A stretch of DNA of 64,000 nucleotides from Brachynemurus nebulosus. Its lineage: Eukaryota > Arthropoda > Insecta > Neuroptera > Myrmeleontidae. The stretch lies in contig JAPWDM010000001.1 in the NCBI GenBank assembly GCA_035578155.1, forward strand, positions 8,148,670-8,212,669, given 5' to 3'. Numbering within the stretch: the stretch's first letter is position 1; every line of letters starts with the position of its first letter. The position numbers and the translations under genes were made by a program. The notes beneath the pieces were generated by a model. The model ran no database searches. It saw only the letters and a list, made by a program, of their open reading frames with translations, and was not told where the DNA came from. Shown here in pieces: positions 1 through 11,045 of this stretch.

Positions 1-2408
1 ATAAATAATCAAACAGATGCAAATTTTTATTTAAATTATAGTAAAAATAAATAAAATTGCTTAAAAAATTAACGTTTGTTATTAGTATTTAAAAAAAAAG
101 AAAATGTCCCAAAAGAATTTAAACAATTTTAGTGATGATAATGATAATATTGAATTAGTGATATTTGTACATTTTCTAAGGAAACCGATGAGTCTATTTT
201 TTTTGGTAGAATAACTATAAAAAGTATCATGGCGTAACAGGCAATCTTGCTGTAAAATTTAAGTTCTGAGTTCTGACCAGGGCGTAATTTTTAAAATTGT
301 ACATGCCGAAACGTATAACTTTTCCAAAAATAGAAATGATAAGCAAAAAAAGAGAAAAATCTTCACAATTAATTGTGGCTTAAATGAAGCCGATAAAAAA
401 AAAAAACTTGTTTCGTCTTACTATATGCCCCTGCTGTCATGCATTCAACTAATACCTCCAAACGACCTGGTCAAAAATAAAATCGCTGGAAGGTGTTCCA
501 GCAAAAATAAAAATTCACTGAAAGGTGCCGGAATGTCGCTAGAGGTCCCGAAACACCGTCCCGCCGCGTCTCGGCCAAAATTAAGCATTGGTTCTTACAT
601 GGAAAATAATAATTTTTGAAAAAAAAAAAAAAAAACAACTCAAGATTTTTGGGCGACGACAACGCAACTTATGAAAAAAATTTTGCCCTTTCAAATATCC
701 GAGACCTTTTTCTAAGTTTTATTCAAAATTGTTTGATCTTTGGAAAAAGTTAAAAATGGCGATAACTCCAGTGCCTATCACTGATCAAAATGTGTCAAAA
801 TTTTATTCCTTTTAATGCCTCATGACTATTTTGGGCCTGGTTTCATTTCTTAGTTCCAGTAGAAGCAATAGAGACACAATAAGTACGAACGTATATATGG
901 TTCGAAAAATTTCCTTCTGAAAACGTCAAGATTTGATGAAGACCGCATATACTCAAACTGATCTAATTATTATCTTCTTCCCATCTTGTAAGTATTATTG
1001 TTTAGCGGCTCCTAAATTTACCTTTAACCAAAAAATAAGAAACCTTAGATGTCTTTAATGTCCACCGGTAGATGGTATCGATCCTGTAGGAAGCCATGGG
1101 TGTATTTAAATTTAAACATTTACCCACATTTTTCTGTTCGTACCTCTTAAAGCTGATTCCTTTTTATACTTGCATTTTTGATGGTGGGGGCAATGGGTAC
1201 ACATATAATATACAAGGATGATTATTTGTAATGAGTTTTAATTTATAATTTTGAAAATGATGAAAAATAAAGACTAATTTTTTTTCCTTTGATATATTCC
1301 TGTGTTATGACAAATCCAATAATATATAATTTTTATTATTAAAGGAATAATATTACTATTTAGTATACCTACACTTGTTCGAAGAATATTCCAAAAATAA
1401 TTTTTTTTTTATTATATTGTAACAATTTTCCTGAAATTACTTGAACAAATTAAATTTTAGAAAACAAGTTTGACCTGTTTAACCGTATATTGTATCTATT
1501 GTGTTCCGGTTATTTATGTACCATTACAAAGAAAAACGTTAAGTAACAGGAATAATAAATGTTGAATGTTCTGCGTCTTTTTATTTCGAAAGTTTATCTT
1601 TATGTTTTGTCATTAAATTGTCATGGTTTGGTGATACACCATAGGTCCGTTTATAGGTACCTATATGTTTTTAAAATTTTTAAATTCATATCAGAAAATA
1701 TGAGAACGTTTGCTTTATCACTTTTTCCCAAAAACAAATAACCTGATTACGAATCGATTTTCGGTTTTTACACCATCATCGGAGAGAAAATGCAACCAAA
1801 AATTTCTAACTTTGGGTGGAAAATAATTACTTTCTTAAGAGGTTTATTACATTAAAAATCAATTTTTCAGCACTTTTCAGAACATAAATTAAGAAACAGT
1901 CTTTAAATACTCAAAATGGTGCCGTATAGTGGTTGGTAAGTTATCATTTGACTATAGCGATCCTGAGTACAAATTTCAGTTGACTAGAGTCAGTTAGCCA
2001 TTGTAAAACCAATTCGGCATATTTTTTTAACAAAACCGGTTTATTTGTAATATACTGGTATTTTTTTAAAATACTGAAAATATAAGAGTAAATATTTCTT
2101 TAATTTATTTTCGAATGGTTATAAAACATTTTCAAAAATCTCACAGTTAGGTTCCAATCATTGTATCTGTTTAATTTCCAGCATCTTTGTAAATACTTAC
2201 AGCTTTCTTTATAAAAATGTACCGCTTAAATTTCGTTAATGAGTCATAAAGTATGAATACATATCTATGATAAAAATGTACCTATTCGTAAAATTTAATT
2301 ATTTAAATTAATGTCTAATTACTTTGCAAAACGTACAACTGATTTAAATATAATGTAAATCAACATGAAAAGAACGTTTTATTAAATTTGTATGTATTTT
2401 ATACCAAC
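1..2408. other. AT-rich non-coding stretch, no gene seen
   Basis: No long or protein-like reading frame, tRNA or delimited mobile element could be supported here. A GC-richer patch at about 480-590, with GTGTTTCGGGACC-like sequence on the minus strand, stands out from the AT-rich surroundings and may be a piece of an old mobile element. Homopolymer A and T runs are frequent. The short frames at 425-619 and 1559-1741 have low-complexity compositions typical of chance. Confidence 0.6.
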
Positions 2409-3047
2409 AGTAATAAGATTACTACGGTTTTATAACAAAATTAGTAAGATTATAGTGATTTTGTACCAAAAGTAGTAGGTTATAGTGATTCTGCACCAAA
2501 AGTAGTAAGGTTATAGTGATTTTGCACCAAAAGTAATAAGGTTATAGTGATTCTGTACCAAAAGTAGTAAGGTTATAGTGATTCTGCTGCACCAAATGTA
2601 GTAAGGTTATAGTGATTCTGTACCAAAAGTAGTAAGGTTATAGTGATTCTGCACCAAAAGTAGTAAGGTTATAGTGATTTTGAACCAAAAATAATAAGGT
2701 TATAGTGATTCTGTACCAAAAGTAGTAAAGTTATAGTGATTCTGCACCAAAAGTAGTAAGGTTATAGTGATTCTGCACCAAAAGTAGAAGGTTATAGTGA
2801 TTCTGCACCAAAAGTAGTAAGTTATAGTGATTCTGCACCAAAAGTAGTAAGGGTATATAGATTCTGCACTAAAAGTAGTAAGGTTATGGTGATTCTGCAC
2901 CAAAAGTAGTAAGGTTATAGTGATTTTGCACCAAAGTAATAAGGTTATAGTGATTCTGTACCAGAAGTAGTAAAGTTATAGTGATTCTGCACCAAATGTA
3001 GTAAGGCTATAATGATTCTACACCAAAAGTAGTAAGGTTATAGTAAT
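2409..3047. repeat. Minisatellite, about 20 copies of a 31-bp unit
   Basis: A unit of about 31 bp built from GGTTATAGTGATT, CTGCACCAAAAG and TAGTAA is repeated head to tail about 20 times. Copies differ by a few substitutions (CTGCACC, CTGTACC or TTGCACC) and by occasional 1-3 bp indels, so the array is old enough to have drifted. The short minus-strand frame at 2700-2903 is only the repeat read in an open frame. Confidence 0.95.
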
Positions 3048-4107
3048 TATCTCAATAATTCTTCTATTAAATAAAAAAAAATTTCATCAAATTCACGTCA
3101 AAAAGTTAACAAATTATCTGTAAAAATTCTAGAACATTTTTTGTGATTTATTGATAGTCCGTTAATCCGGTATACTAAACTTACAAGCTGTGTAGGCAGT
3201 ATTCTTCAGTTTTTGGATTTTTGTGGTATCCTGAAATCGATGGTCACGAGGGAGAGCAAAACAAACTTTCAGACGATCATTAAATTAAACCAGATATAAG
3301 CATATTCAAATATAAAAAAAAACTTTTTCACATATTAAAAAAAATTATAATTGAAATCATTTATTTTAATATGCTGCGTGGCTTACAATATTTACATTTT
3401 CATTAACAGTGACAAATTTAAAAATTATACTTTAATTATCTTATTAGACATATTCACACGTAAGCTTTTTGGGTGTATATATTTTAAAGGATTAAAAATT
3501 ACTGTTCACATAATTTCATACGTATGTATAATATATCTACCAGTATCCAGTACCTGTGCACCTGCATCGTATTTTCCCGACACTAAATGAGGTAATTCCT
3601 CCGCCAGTCCGTTTTTATTTTATATTCGCATGACTCATGGCATGCTGACTTACAATAATGATAACATGTACTTCCCCATCATCAACTGAAGAGATTCGGT
3701 TTAGTTAAAATGTTTGCGCTATACTAATAACTATCTATCTATGTATGTGTTTATTCTATAATGCTTTAACTGTGCCCTATATAATACCCACATACATACA
3801 TTTCTGTCTGACAACTGACTGCTCACTTAGGTACTTGCTGTTAATTCGGCGGATATGTGTTTCCAAATTTAAGAATTCTGGACACGTTTTCGTTCTGCTG
3901 TTGATTTAATGTAATAAACGAAACGCATTTCGAGAACGCCAAACGTAGCTACGTAATTTTTAAGTATGTACTATTCTCTTACATGTATGTCCATCATATA
4001 TGTTCGCATGTGTAATTTTCAACATGTATAAATATACATATACATATTATGTATGTATGTATATTAATCGTTTTACCCGATGTCAAATTTAACAAGGTTG
4101 TATATCA
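3048..4107. other. AT-rich non-coding stretch, no gene seen
   Basis: Only simple-sequence tracts are seen, for example ATGT/ATAC-rich sequence around 3960-4070. The frame at 3351-3590 has no recognisable domain and is treated as chance. Confidence 0.55.
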
Positions 4108-4305
4108 CAGTAAAAAAATTTGTGTTCTGCTTAAAAAAAAACTAGTGGTTAAAATTTTTGTGTTAAATAAGAAACAAAACCTTACGTTAATGTAACATTT
4201 CGTGTTTGTGTTAAATGAAAATAGTAACACAAATTTCGATTTAACAGAATAAAAATGTTAACCTGTTTTGAACAGCAAGGGAGTAACACAATCTTTGTGT
4301 AGAGC
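4108..4305. mobile_element. Possible short inverted-repeat element with TTGTGTTA motifs
   Basis: The left side carries CAGTAAAAAAATTTGTGTT and the right side AACACAATCTTTGTGTA, which are partly complementary. The TTGTGTTA motif recurs several times in between on both strands. This resembles a small non-autonomous DNA element, but no clean target-site duplication was found, so the boundaries are approximate. Confidence 0.35.
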
Positions 4306-4513
4306 AAAAGAATGCTATAAATACCTAACTTACATTAGAATATATATCTACCAAAATATAGATAATAAGAAAGATGAGAGTAGTTCTTATCATTAAACAA
4401 AACCGAAAAATTATAAGTTTTTTCAGTTATTGATGAATATAGTTTTATTAAACGTTTAAAAATGAAACAATTTTCTTACATTTCAAGGTTATTTTGTTAC
4501 AGATTCAGTTACA

Positions 4514-4541
4514 AAAAATCATGTAAGCTTACATGATTTTT
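4514..4541. repeat. Perfect 28-bp palindrome
   Basis: The 28 bases are exactly equal to their own reverse complement, centred on AGCT with arms ending in AAAAATCATGTA. The palindrome lies directly left of the tRNA-bearing element at 4552-4690 and could be part of it or of its target. Confidence 0.8.
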
Positions 4542-4551
4542 AATTTGTTTC

Positions 4552-4690
4552 AATTAAAATCACGTAGTGATTGAAAAATTGTCAAACTGGATCGGCTGGG
4601 ACTCGAACCCAGTATCCCCTAATAACTGATCAGGTGCTTTTATCAGTAAGCTAAACGATCCTCGTTCGAGAGCCACTCCAGTTTGACAAC
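4552..4690. mobile_element. Palindromic tRNA-bearing repeat, copy 1
   Basis: From left to right it holds a tail on the minus strand (AATCACTACGTGATT region), a complete 73-nt tRNA-like sequence on the minus strand (4589-4661), then a plus-strand B-box fragment GTTCGAGAGCC followed by the start of the same tail, CCAGTTTGACAA. The two tails are therefore inverted repeats and the tRNA-like part fills the centre. The copy at 16938-17126 has the same plan, with the full tRNA-like unit on the other strand. The tail distinguishes it from an ordinary tRNA gene and suggests a tRNA-derived SINE that exists as inverted pairs. Confidence 0.7.
4589..4661 (-). tRNA. tRNA-like sequence, Thr(AGT)-like, probably a repeat-borne pseudogene
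   Basis: Read on the minus strand it is 73 nt long. The acceptor arm is GGATCGT/CCGATCC (6 of 7 pairs), the D stem GCTT/AAGC, and the anticodon stem CCTGA/TTAGG with loop TCAGTTA. The T arm is perfect, CTGGG-TTCGAGT-CCCAG, and contains a good pol III B box. The loop position corresponding to U33 is C and the D loop lacks the usual GG, so a working tRNA is unlikely. The triplet in the anticodon position is AGT. Confidence 0.5.
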
Positions 4691-5158
4691 GTATTTATCA
4701 TATATTTTTTACTCTCTTAATTGCGTGGAGCAGTTATGTTAATTTCAATATTATCGATGTTCTTATGAACACTATCAACGTATGGCGAACTTTTTGTTCC
4801 TATTCAGTATTAGTGTATTGGATGTAAAATTGAAAGACATATTTTCATTAATCGAATTATTGGAAAAATTGTAAAGTTCTTTGAAGCTTACACTGTTTTC
4901 GAGTTGAGACTAGTTGTTAGAGTCAAATTTACAATTTGTTTGAATTGCAGTTTTGTTGGAACCGACATCAGTAACTATTTAGTTTCTGTTTAGTTCGTTT
5001 GGTGAAAATCCAGCTTAACAGATCATTGGTTTAAATAGTAATATTTCTATCTTCATAATATTTATTTATTTAAATACTAATATTTTAATATTTATTTATT
5101 TCTTTTTACGGGAATTATTCCGAAATGTACTCGAAAAATTGTGTTCGTAGTTGTAGAG
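4691..5158. other. AT-rich spacer, no gene seen
   Basis: Contains a short imperfect tandem duplication at about 5045-5105 based on TATTTATTTATTTAAATACT. Nothing else is supported. Confidence 0.5.
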
Positions 5159-5743
5159 CAAGAGCTCACTGCAGGATCTTGCCCCCATCGAGTTACCAAG
5201 TAAAATATTTTTTTTTAGATACTAGTGACTATAATCGATAAAAAAATTCGCACCTGCCAGTATAAAAGTTGGCCATAAAATTTGTATGATTTTTTGAAAA
5301 TAATTTTTGTAGTACTGTGGCGGTACCGTTCGTGTTACCACTTGAAATTAGTCTAATAATTTTTGTTTTTACGTGTAATAATGAAATATCTTGGTCTGCC
5401 TCATTAAAAACGGGTCACTGTGAGGCAGCGAATTTTTTAATTAATTTTTTATTATACCGTTAAGGTACCGATCGAGTTACCACTTCAAACTTAGACGAAA
5501 TTAAAGTTCGGACATTTATTAAACAATAAAAAAATACCTGCCAAGTCTTTGGCAATTTTTAGTACTTGGCAGGGAGCTTTGAATTTTCTTATTCCCTATA
5601 CCGCTACATATATAGCGAGCTACTTATTTTTATTTTTTGTTGTTTATAAGATTAATAAAAATAAAAATAAATTATGGATTCTTCTTAATGATGATATGAA
5701 AATGATTTATGTGCATTATCATTATCTCAATATCATCATTTCT

Positions 5744-5779
<36 letters not shown>

Positions 5780-6042
5780 TTATTAAAGTTCTGCAAAAAC
5801 TCTATCACGCTGCTCTCTACTTACTCAAGACGCGCGAAGCTTTAAATATTTTTTTTATATATTTACTCATCTTGTTACTGCCTCAAACTTTGATTAAATT
5901 ACAGTTTGCAAGTTTGAATATGAAATTAATGGTTTGTTTCGTGAGCGTCATAAGCACAAAAATTACAAATGCTCTTGATACCTTTTCCCCATTGTTCTTA
6001 AAAGTAATTTCATGTATTCAGAATCTTTATGTAAGTATTAGA

Positions 6043-6114
<72 letters not shown>

Positions 6115-6220
6115 CATATATAAATTTTACATATACAAATATATACAAATATTTATATATATACATATATATATATACAACATTTATTAATTAACACATA
6201 TATTAACATATACAAATATT

Positions 6221-6316
<96 letters not shown>

Positions 6317-7170
6317 ATTATAATAGGTGATGCATCTACTGGCATAGGAGATAAAGAAAAATGTACGACGTTGTGCTAGGCGTTGATAGTCGCCGATGGT
6401 GTGGCATATACTTTTCGTTAAATTAACTTTCCAACTGTAATTTAATCAAAGTTTGAGGCGGTAACAAGATGAGTAAATATGTAAAAAAAAAATATTTGAA
6501 GATTCGCGCGCCTTGAGTAAGTAGAGAGCAGCGTGATAGAGTTTTTGCAGAACTTTGATAATAAATAAATAAATAAATAAATAATAGAAATGATGATATT
6601 GAGATAATGATAATGCACATAAATCATTTTCTAATCATCATTAAGAAGAATCCATAATTTATTTTTATTTTTATTAATTTTATAAACAACAAAAAATAAA
6701 AATCAGTAGCTCGCTATATATGTAGCGGTATAGGGAATAAGAAAATTCAAAGCTCCCTGCCGAGTACTAAAAATTGCCAAAGACTTGGCAGATATTTTTT
6801 TATTGTTTAATAAATGTCCGAACTTTAATTTCGTCTAAGTTTGAAGTGGTAACTCGATCGGTACCTTAACGGTACAATAAAAAATTAACTAAAAAATTCG
6901 CTGCCTCACAGTGACCCGTTTTTAATGAGGCAGACCAAGATATTTCATTTTTACACGTAAAAACAAAAATAATAAGACTAATTTCAAGTGGTAACACGAA
7001 CGGTACCGCCACAGTACTACAAAAATTATTTTCAAAAAATCATACAAATTTTATGGCCAACTTTTATACTGGCAGGTGCGAATTTTTTTATCGATTATAG
7101 TCACTAGTATCTAAAAAAAAATATTTTACTTGGTAACTCGATGGGGGCAAGATCCTGCAGTGAGCTCTTG
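5159..7170. mobile_element. 2-kb foldback element with arms of about 745 bp
   Basis: The left arm (5159 to about 5905) and right arm (about 6430 to 7170) are near-identical reverse complements. Both ends read CAAGAGCTCACTGCAG into the element. Each arm contains several copies of a degenerate box around GTTACCACTT (or GTTACC) and a TTTA microsatellite (about 5738-5780 on the left). The spacer of roughly 520 bp is mostly TA dinucleotide repeat. No transposase frame is present, and the frames at 5549-5845 and 6423-6627 are the same arm sequence read by chance. A target-site duplication was not recognised, so it could be a foldback-type transposon or an inverted duplication. Confidence 0.85.
6046..6312. 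repeat. TA dinucleotide microsatellites in the foldback spacer
   Basis: Two long TA tracts (about 6046-6108 and 6226-6312) are separated by TATA-rich sequence with ATATACAAATATTTATATA repeats. They sit in the loop of the foldback element. Confidence 0.95.
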
Positions 7171-8689
7171 GACTATTGTTGTGTTGTTTCTACTGGTTAA
7201 AACAATATCACAAGTTGTGAAGTTGTGTTGGTGCAGATTTCTGAATGTACTCTACAGTACGAAAATGGTGTCCCCTGAAGTGATTTTTTAACTTAAAAAA
7301 CTTAAAAAAGTAAACAGAGAAACTATGAATGAAGCCTTTTTATGTCAAAACGTTTGAAAGAGAGCTATCTTTCGTAAGTTCTATTTGAAATTCATACTGG
7401 CTGTCGAACAATTTCTTAGCTAAACAATAAGCACAGAAAAAGTGACAATACTGCGAGATTCCTTTTAAAACAAAACGTGGATTTAAATTCCTTTAAACAA
7501 ATAGAAGTTCACTAGAAGTTAAACTTGTCCCAAAATATCACTCAATATTTCCTGAAATGCGTTATTGTTGTACATTCTGCTTCTAAAGATATAGTCACTT
7601 AATGGAAGGGAGTCTTTGGATGCGTGGGTAGGATTCGAAACTTTCGTTTACACACTAAATTATTTACGTTGAACTTATTTGGAAAATTCAAATAAACGCA
7701 CGGCGTAAATCCTTTGTTGGCTAACACAATATTCCATATATAGTTAGTGCACAGGGTACATGGAATATATACGCATGTATGCATGTATGTATGTAATAAA
7801 GCTACTGTTGTAGTGTAGTTGTGTTGCCTGGTTTGTAGGTTGCTTGCTGGTCGTAGGTAAAAGCTAGTTACACACACACACACAAACACACAAGAACAAG
7901 TACGGTTACGTTGTGTTTATGGCACACAGAGTAAGTATTGATCGTATAGTCCAGGTTAAAGTGAGACGGAATAATAACAAACATATATGTGGAGTAGTAA
8001 ATGCAATGGGTGGGTAAAAGAGGTACTAAGAGTTGATGGAATGGGACGGTTTGAAAGTTTTGCTACTACTGCTCTTCAAGCTATACACCTACATTTATGT
8101 AGGTATAAATAGAGGTAAGGAAGCTAGAGCACTAGCTCTACCTCTACCTCTGTGTACCACTTCAGAGTTGTTCATATTTAAAATTTATTTACTGTTTAAG
8201 ATATGTACAATTTAATTAAACAGAACGAATTATATAATAAATAATATGTGTTACAGTTGAAATACTGGCTACCGTGAGATGAACATTGGTTTATTTTTGC
8301 TTTTTTTGTACTTTTTACATTCGAGTCTATCACGGTAACGAAAGTATTGTATTCATTTTTGTACAATAAAACTAGATTTCACGTTTTAAAGCCTGCTGAA
8401 CAAATTTCGTTCTATGAAATTCATTAAGCGCTGATATTTTGTTTACTATTCGTTATATTTTTAAAATTCCAAGGCGTATTTTTTGTTCCATTTTTATATA
8501 ATTTGTTACTATAAGAAATTGAAATTATTTGACAGTTGGAATGGTAAAATAGTGTCTACTTCCTTTTTTAGTAGTTTTTACTAGCCAATTTCAAAGGTGG
8601 ATGTATTTTCTATACAGTAATTTTAATAGAAAAGTTAAGAGCAGTTTATACAGGCTTGTCAATTTTTCAGTTTTCGACGTTCGGACATT
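7171..8689. other. Non-coding stretch with a CA microsatellite
   Basis: A CA tract lies at about 7872-7891. Splice-donor-like sequences occur (AGAGTAAGT near 7929, AGAGGTAAG near 8111), but no coding exon could be recognised beside them. The frames at 7599-7889 and 8033-8215 show no domain and are not annotated as genes. Confidence 0.5.
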
Positions 8690-8950
8690 GTAACTCGAAA
8701 AAGATATTAAGGAAAAAATAGACTTCCACAAAAATTAATTCAAAACAATTTTAATTTTTGTTTAATTTTGTAAAAAAAAAATACAATCTATTTATAATAA
8801 ATTCCCGAAAAGACAAATTTTTCGAATTATCTCAACCATTTTTCAAAATAGACATTACATAATATGCCTTATGAAAAAGAAACAAACACGCACTGAACTG
8901 TTTCAAGGCCTCTTTAGAAGGACGAGACTTTTTGACAGAAACTTCAAAAT
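8690..8950. repeat. Dispersed repeat family A, copy 1
   Basis: The stretch matches 47950-48200 in the same orientation across blocks such as TTTAATTTTGTA, ATAATAAATT and CATTACATA, at clearly diverged identity. It carries no open frame and no obvious terminal repeats. The class is unknown. Confidence 0.5.
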
Positions 8951-9618
8951 GTCGATTATTTGAGGCACAGGCTCTACTACCTTTAATTTTTTAAATCTGT
9001 AAATTAGCCCGACAATTTATGACTGGTTGCAATTGAGGAATCGAACCGGAACAAATCATCATATAACCGCGGAGTATTCGATGATTGGAAAGCATAAGTT
9101 CCAACAGATAAGCAGCACTAAGCATAAAATCACTTTTAAAATTGAATACAAGATCACGAATACGAGGAAGCCCTGTACCACACTCTCTGGAAGTAGATAT
9201 ACTTATTTTATTTCTAAACTGTTCTGACTGTGGTTGCTTGGTTGATTACAACATAGAAATACTAAGAACCAATTTTTCCAGTTACGAGAATATTTTATAA
9301 ATATTTTATTTAATTAACTTCTTTGTATGCCATTCACAGTAATTTGGTACGTTTTGTTTATAATGAAATATCATTATATTGGAAAATTTCTTTTTACATT
9401 TAATTGAGTGAACTATTGTATAAAGTTTACAAATTTCTAAACATTGTTTTAGTAGAGAAGTTATTCTGTCAACAGAAAATTTGAGGAAAATTGTTTTTCA
9501 ATGGTTAGTAATTATTGAGTTATAGATAAAAAAGTTAGTTTACTTTAAATGTTAAAAAAAAAAAATAATAAAAGTGAGGGGCAGTGTCTCATTCAGTGGT
9601 TTCAAAATCACTTCAGTC
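8951..9618. other. Non-coding stretch with an isolated B-box-like motif
   Basis: GGAATCGAACCGG at about 9039-9051 is a perfect pol III B box on the minus strand, but no matching A box or tRNA fold was found. No gene is supported. Confidence 0.4.
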
Positions 9619-10177
9619 TAGAGATGTCGATTCTCCAAAAAAAAGATCGATTTTTGGATCGATTTAAATCGAAATCAAAAAAACCGATTCAAAAAAAAAT
9701 CGGCTAAAAAAATTTGTGAGATCGATCTAAAAAATCGAAATTTTGAAAAGTTTAATAAAATTAGCTGAATTTTTGTTTAAGGGACTTACTTGATAGTGTA
9801 TAGGTAATATCGGTAATATCGTGTAAAAACGCCTTATATTATATTTGTAAAGGCGATGAATGAGTTAACTTTTCAATTATAATTATAAAAATAAGGCAAT
9901 TGAATATGTAGGACGAATATCACGAATTGAACCAAGTTTATTCAAAAATTTCAAACAAATTGACAAAAAAATGTTTTCTAAATAAGTCGCTTTTGTGGGA
10001 AAGGGATCGTCGTTTGCACAGAAAGGTGGTCTGATTACTTGAAGTTATTTTTGGAAAAAATCGATTAACGATCTCTTACTTTTAATAATCGATTCATGAA
10101 TCGATTCAAATGAAAAAAATCGAAAAAATAATCGTTTTTTTAAGCTTCGATTAATCGATTTAAAATCGACATCTCTA
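9619..10177. mobile_element. Non-autonomous hAT-type element (559 bp) rich in ATCGATT
   Basis: The ends are inverted repeats starting TAGAGATGTCGATT. The element is flanked by a perfect 8-bp target-site duplication CTTCAGTC (9611-9618 and 10178-10185), the duplication length of hAT transposons. The interior is crowded with GATCGATT/AATCGAT motifs on both strands, so the subterminal regions can pair over long distances. There is no transposase frame. Classification rests on the TSD length and TIR start, without homology to a named family. Confidence 0.85.
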
Positions 10178-10484
10178 CTTCAGTCATCAAATAAAAGCTA
10201 AAAAATTAGTCAACGAACATCGAAAATAGACATAGTTACTTTTAGCCTAAATGAACGGAAATCATATATAAATTTCAAATTTTAATTATTTTTAAAACCT
10301 TCATAAACATCTGTATGTTTGAAAACGTGAAAATTTACGTAAACTTTGCACACAAACAGTAAAAAACACTCATAATACATAATTCATTTACGCACATTTT
10401 TTTCCAGATTTTTAAAATTATACAGTCTGATTCAGTTACTTTGTGATAGTCAATGTTTTAGATGCCACCATAGACCAATGAATA

Positions 10485-11045
10485 TCTATTATACATATAA
10501 TAAAATTGTAACGAGACCATATTTTCTGTACATGGAATATTTTTTGAAAATTGTACTGGTACTGTAAATGGTTATCGATGTAGATACCAAAACAGCGATT
10601 TTTAGAATTTTTGTCTGTCTGTGTGTCTGTCTGTTCACGCATCACGCAAAAACTATTGGATGGATTTTAATGAAATTTGATGTGATGATAACTTATTACC
10701 TGTGTCAACATCTAAAATACTTTTTACTCCGGGAAAATTTCTCATTCCCACGGCAAAATCGAAAAACCATGTTGAGGATGTGCACACATTAGGCAAAAAC
10801 GATTGGACGGATTTTAATAAAATTTGGTGTGGTGATAACTTATCACCTAGGGCAACATTTAAGATACTTTTTATTCCGGGAAAATGGCTCATTCCTCGGC
10901 GAAAATAGAAAAACTATTTTGAGCATGTGCATGCATTACACAAAAATTATTATTCTTTGCAAGTTCTGTATAATTATTACACTTACATACTTCTCATTTA
11001 GTTTATAACAATGCTTTGTGCGAACGACGTCGCGGGTACGGCTAG
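10485..11045 (+). mobile_element. Non-autonomous Helitron-like element, copy 1
   Basis: The 5' end is TCTATTATAC after an A. The 3' end is CTAG before a T, preceded by a GC-rich hairpin GCGAACGACGTCGC, which is the Helitron terminal structure with insertion between A and T. Internally there are two tandem related segments of about 165 bp (about 10640-10790 and 10795-10930), each with a GGATTTTAATNAAATTTG-like block. A second copy with the same ends is at 51414-52652 on the minus strand. No Rep/helicase coding is present, so it depends on another element for movement. Confidence 0.8.

Noticed and set aside
5549..6123. ORFs of 98 and 83 codons
   Set aside because: They lie in the foldback arm and its TA-repeat loop, recur in mirror image at 6423-6627, and have microsatellite-derived composition.
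7590..8220. Host exon suggested by splice-donor-like words
   Set aside because: GTAAG words are common by chance and no adjacent coding segment with matching phase or domain was found.
9035..9055. tRNA gene on the minus strand
   Set aside because: A perfect B box alone, with no A box at the right spacing and no cloverleaf.
10436..10908. Overlapping small ORFs on both strands with similar peptides
   Set aside because: They come from the two tandem segments inside the non-autonomous Helitron and recur in the second copy.
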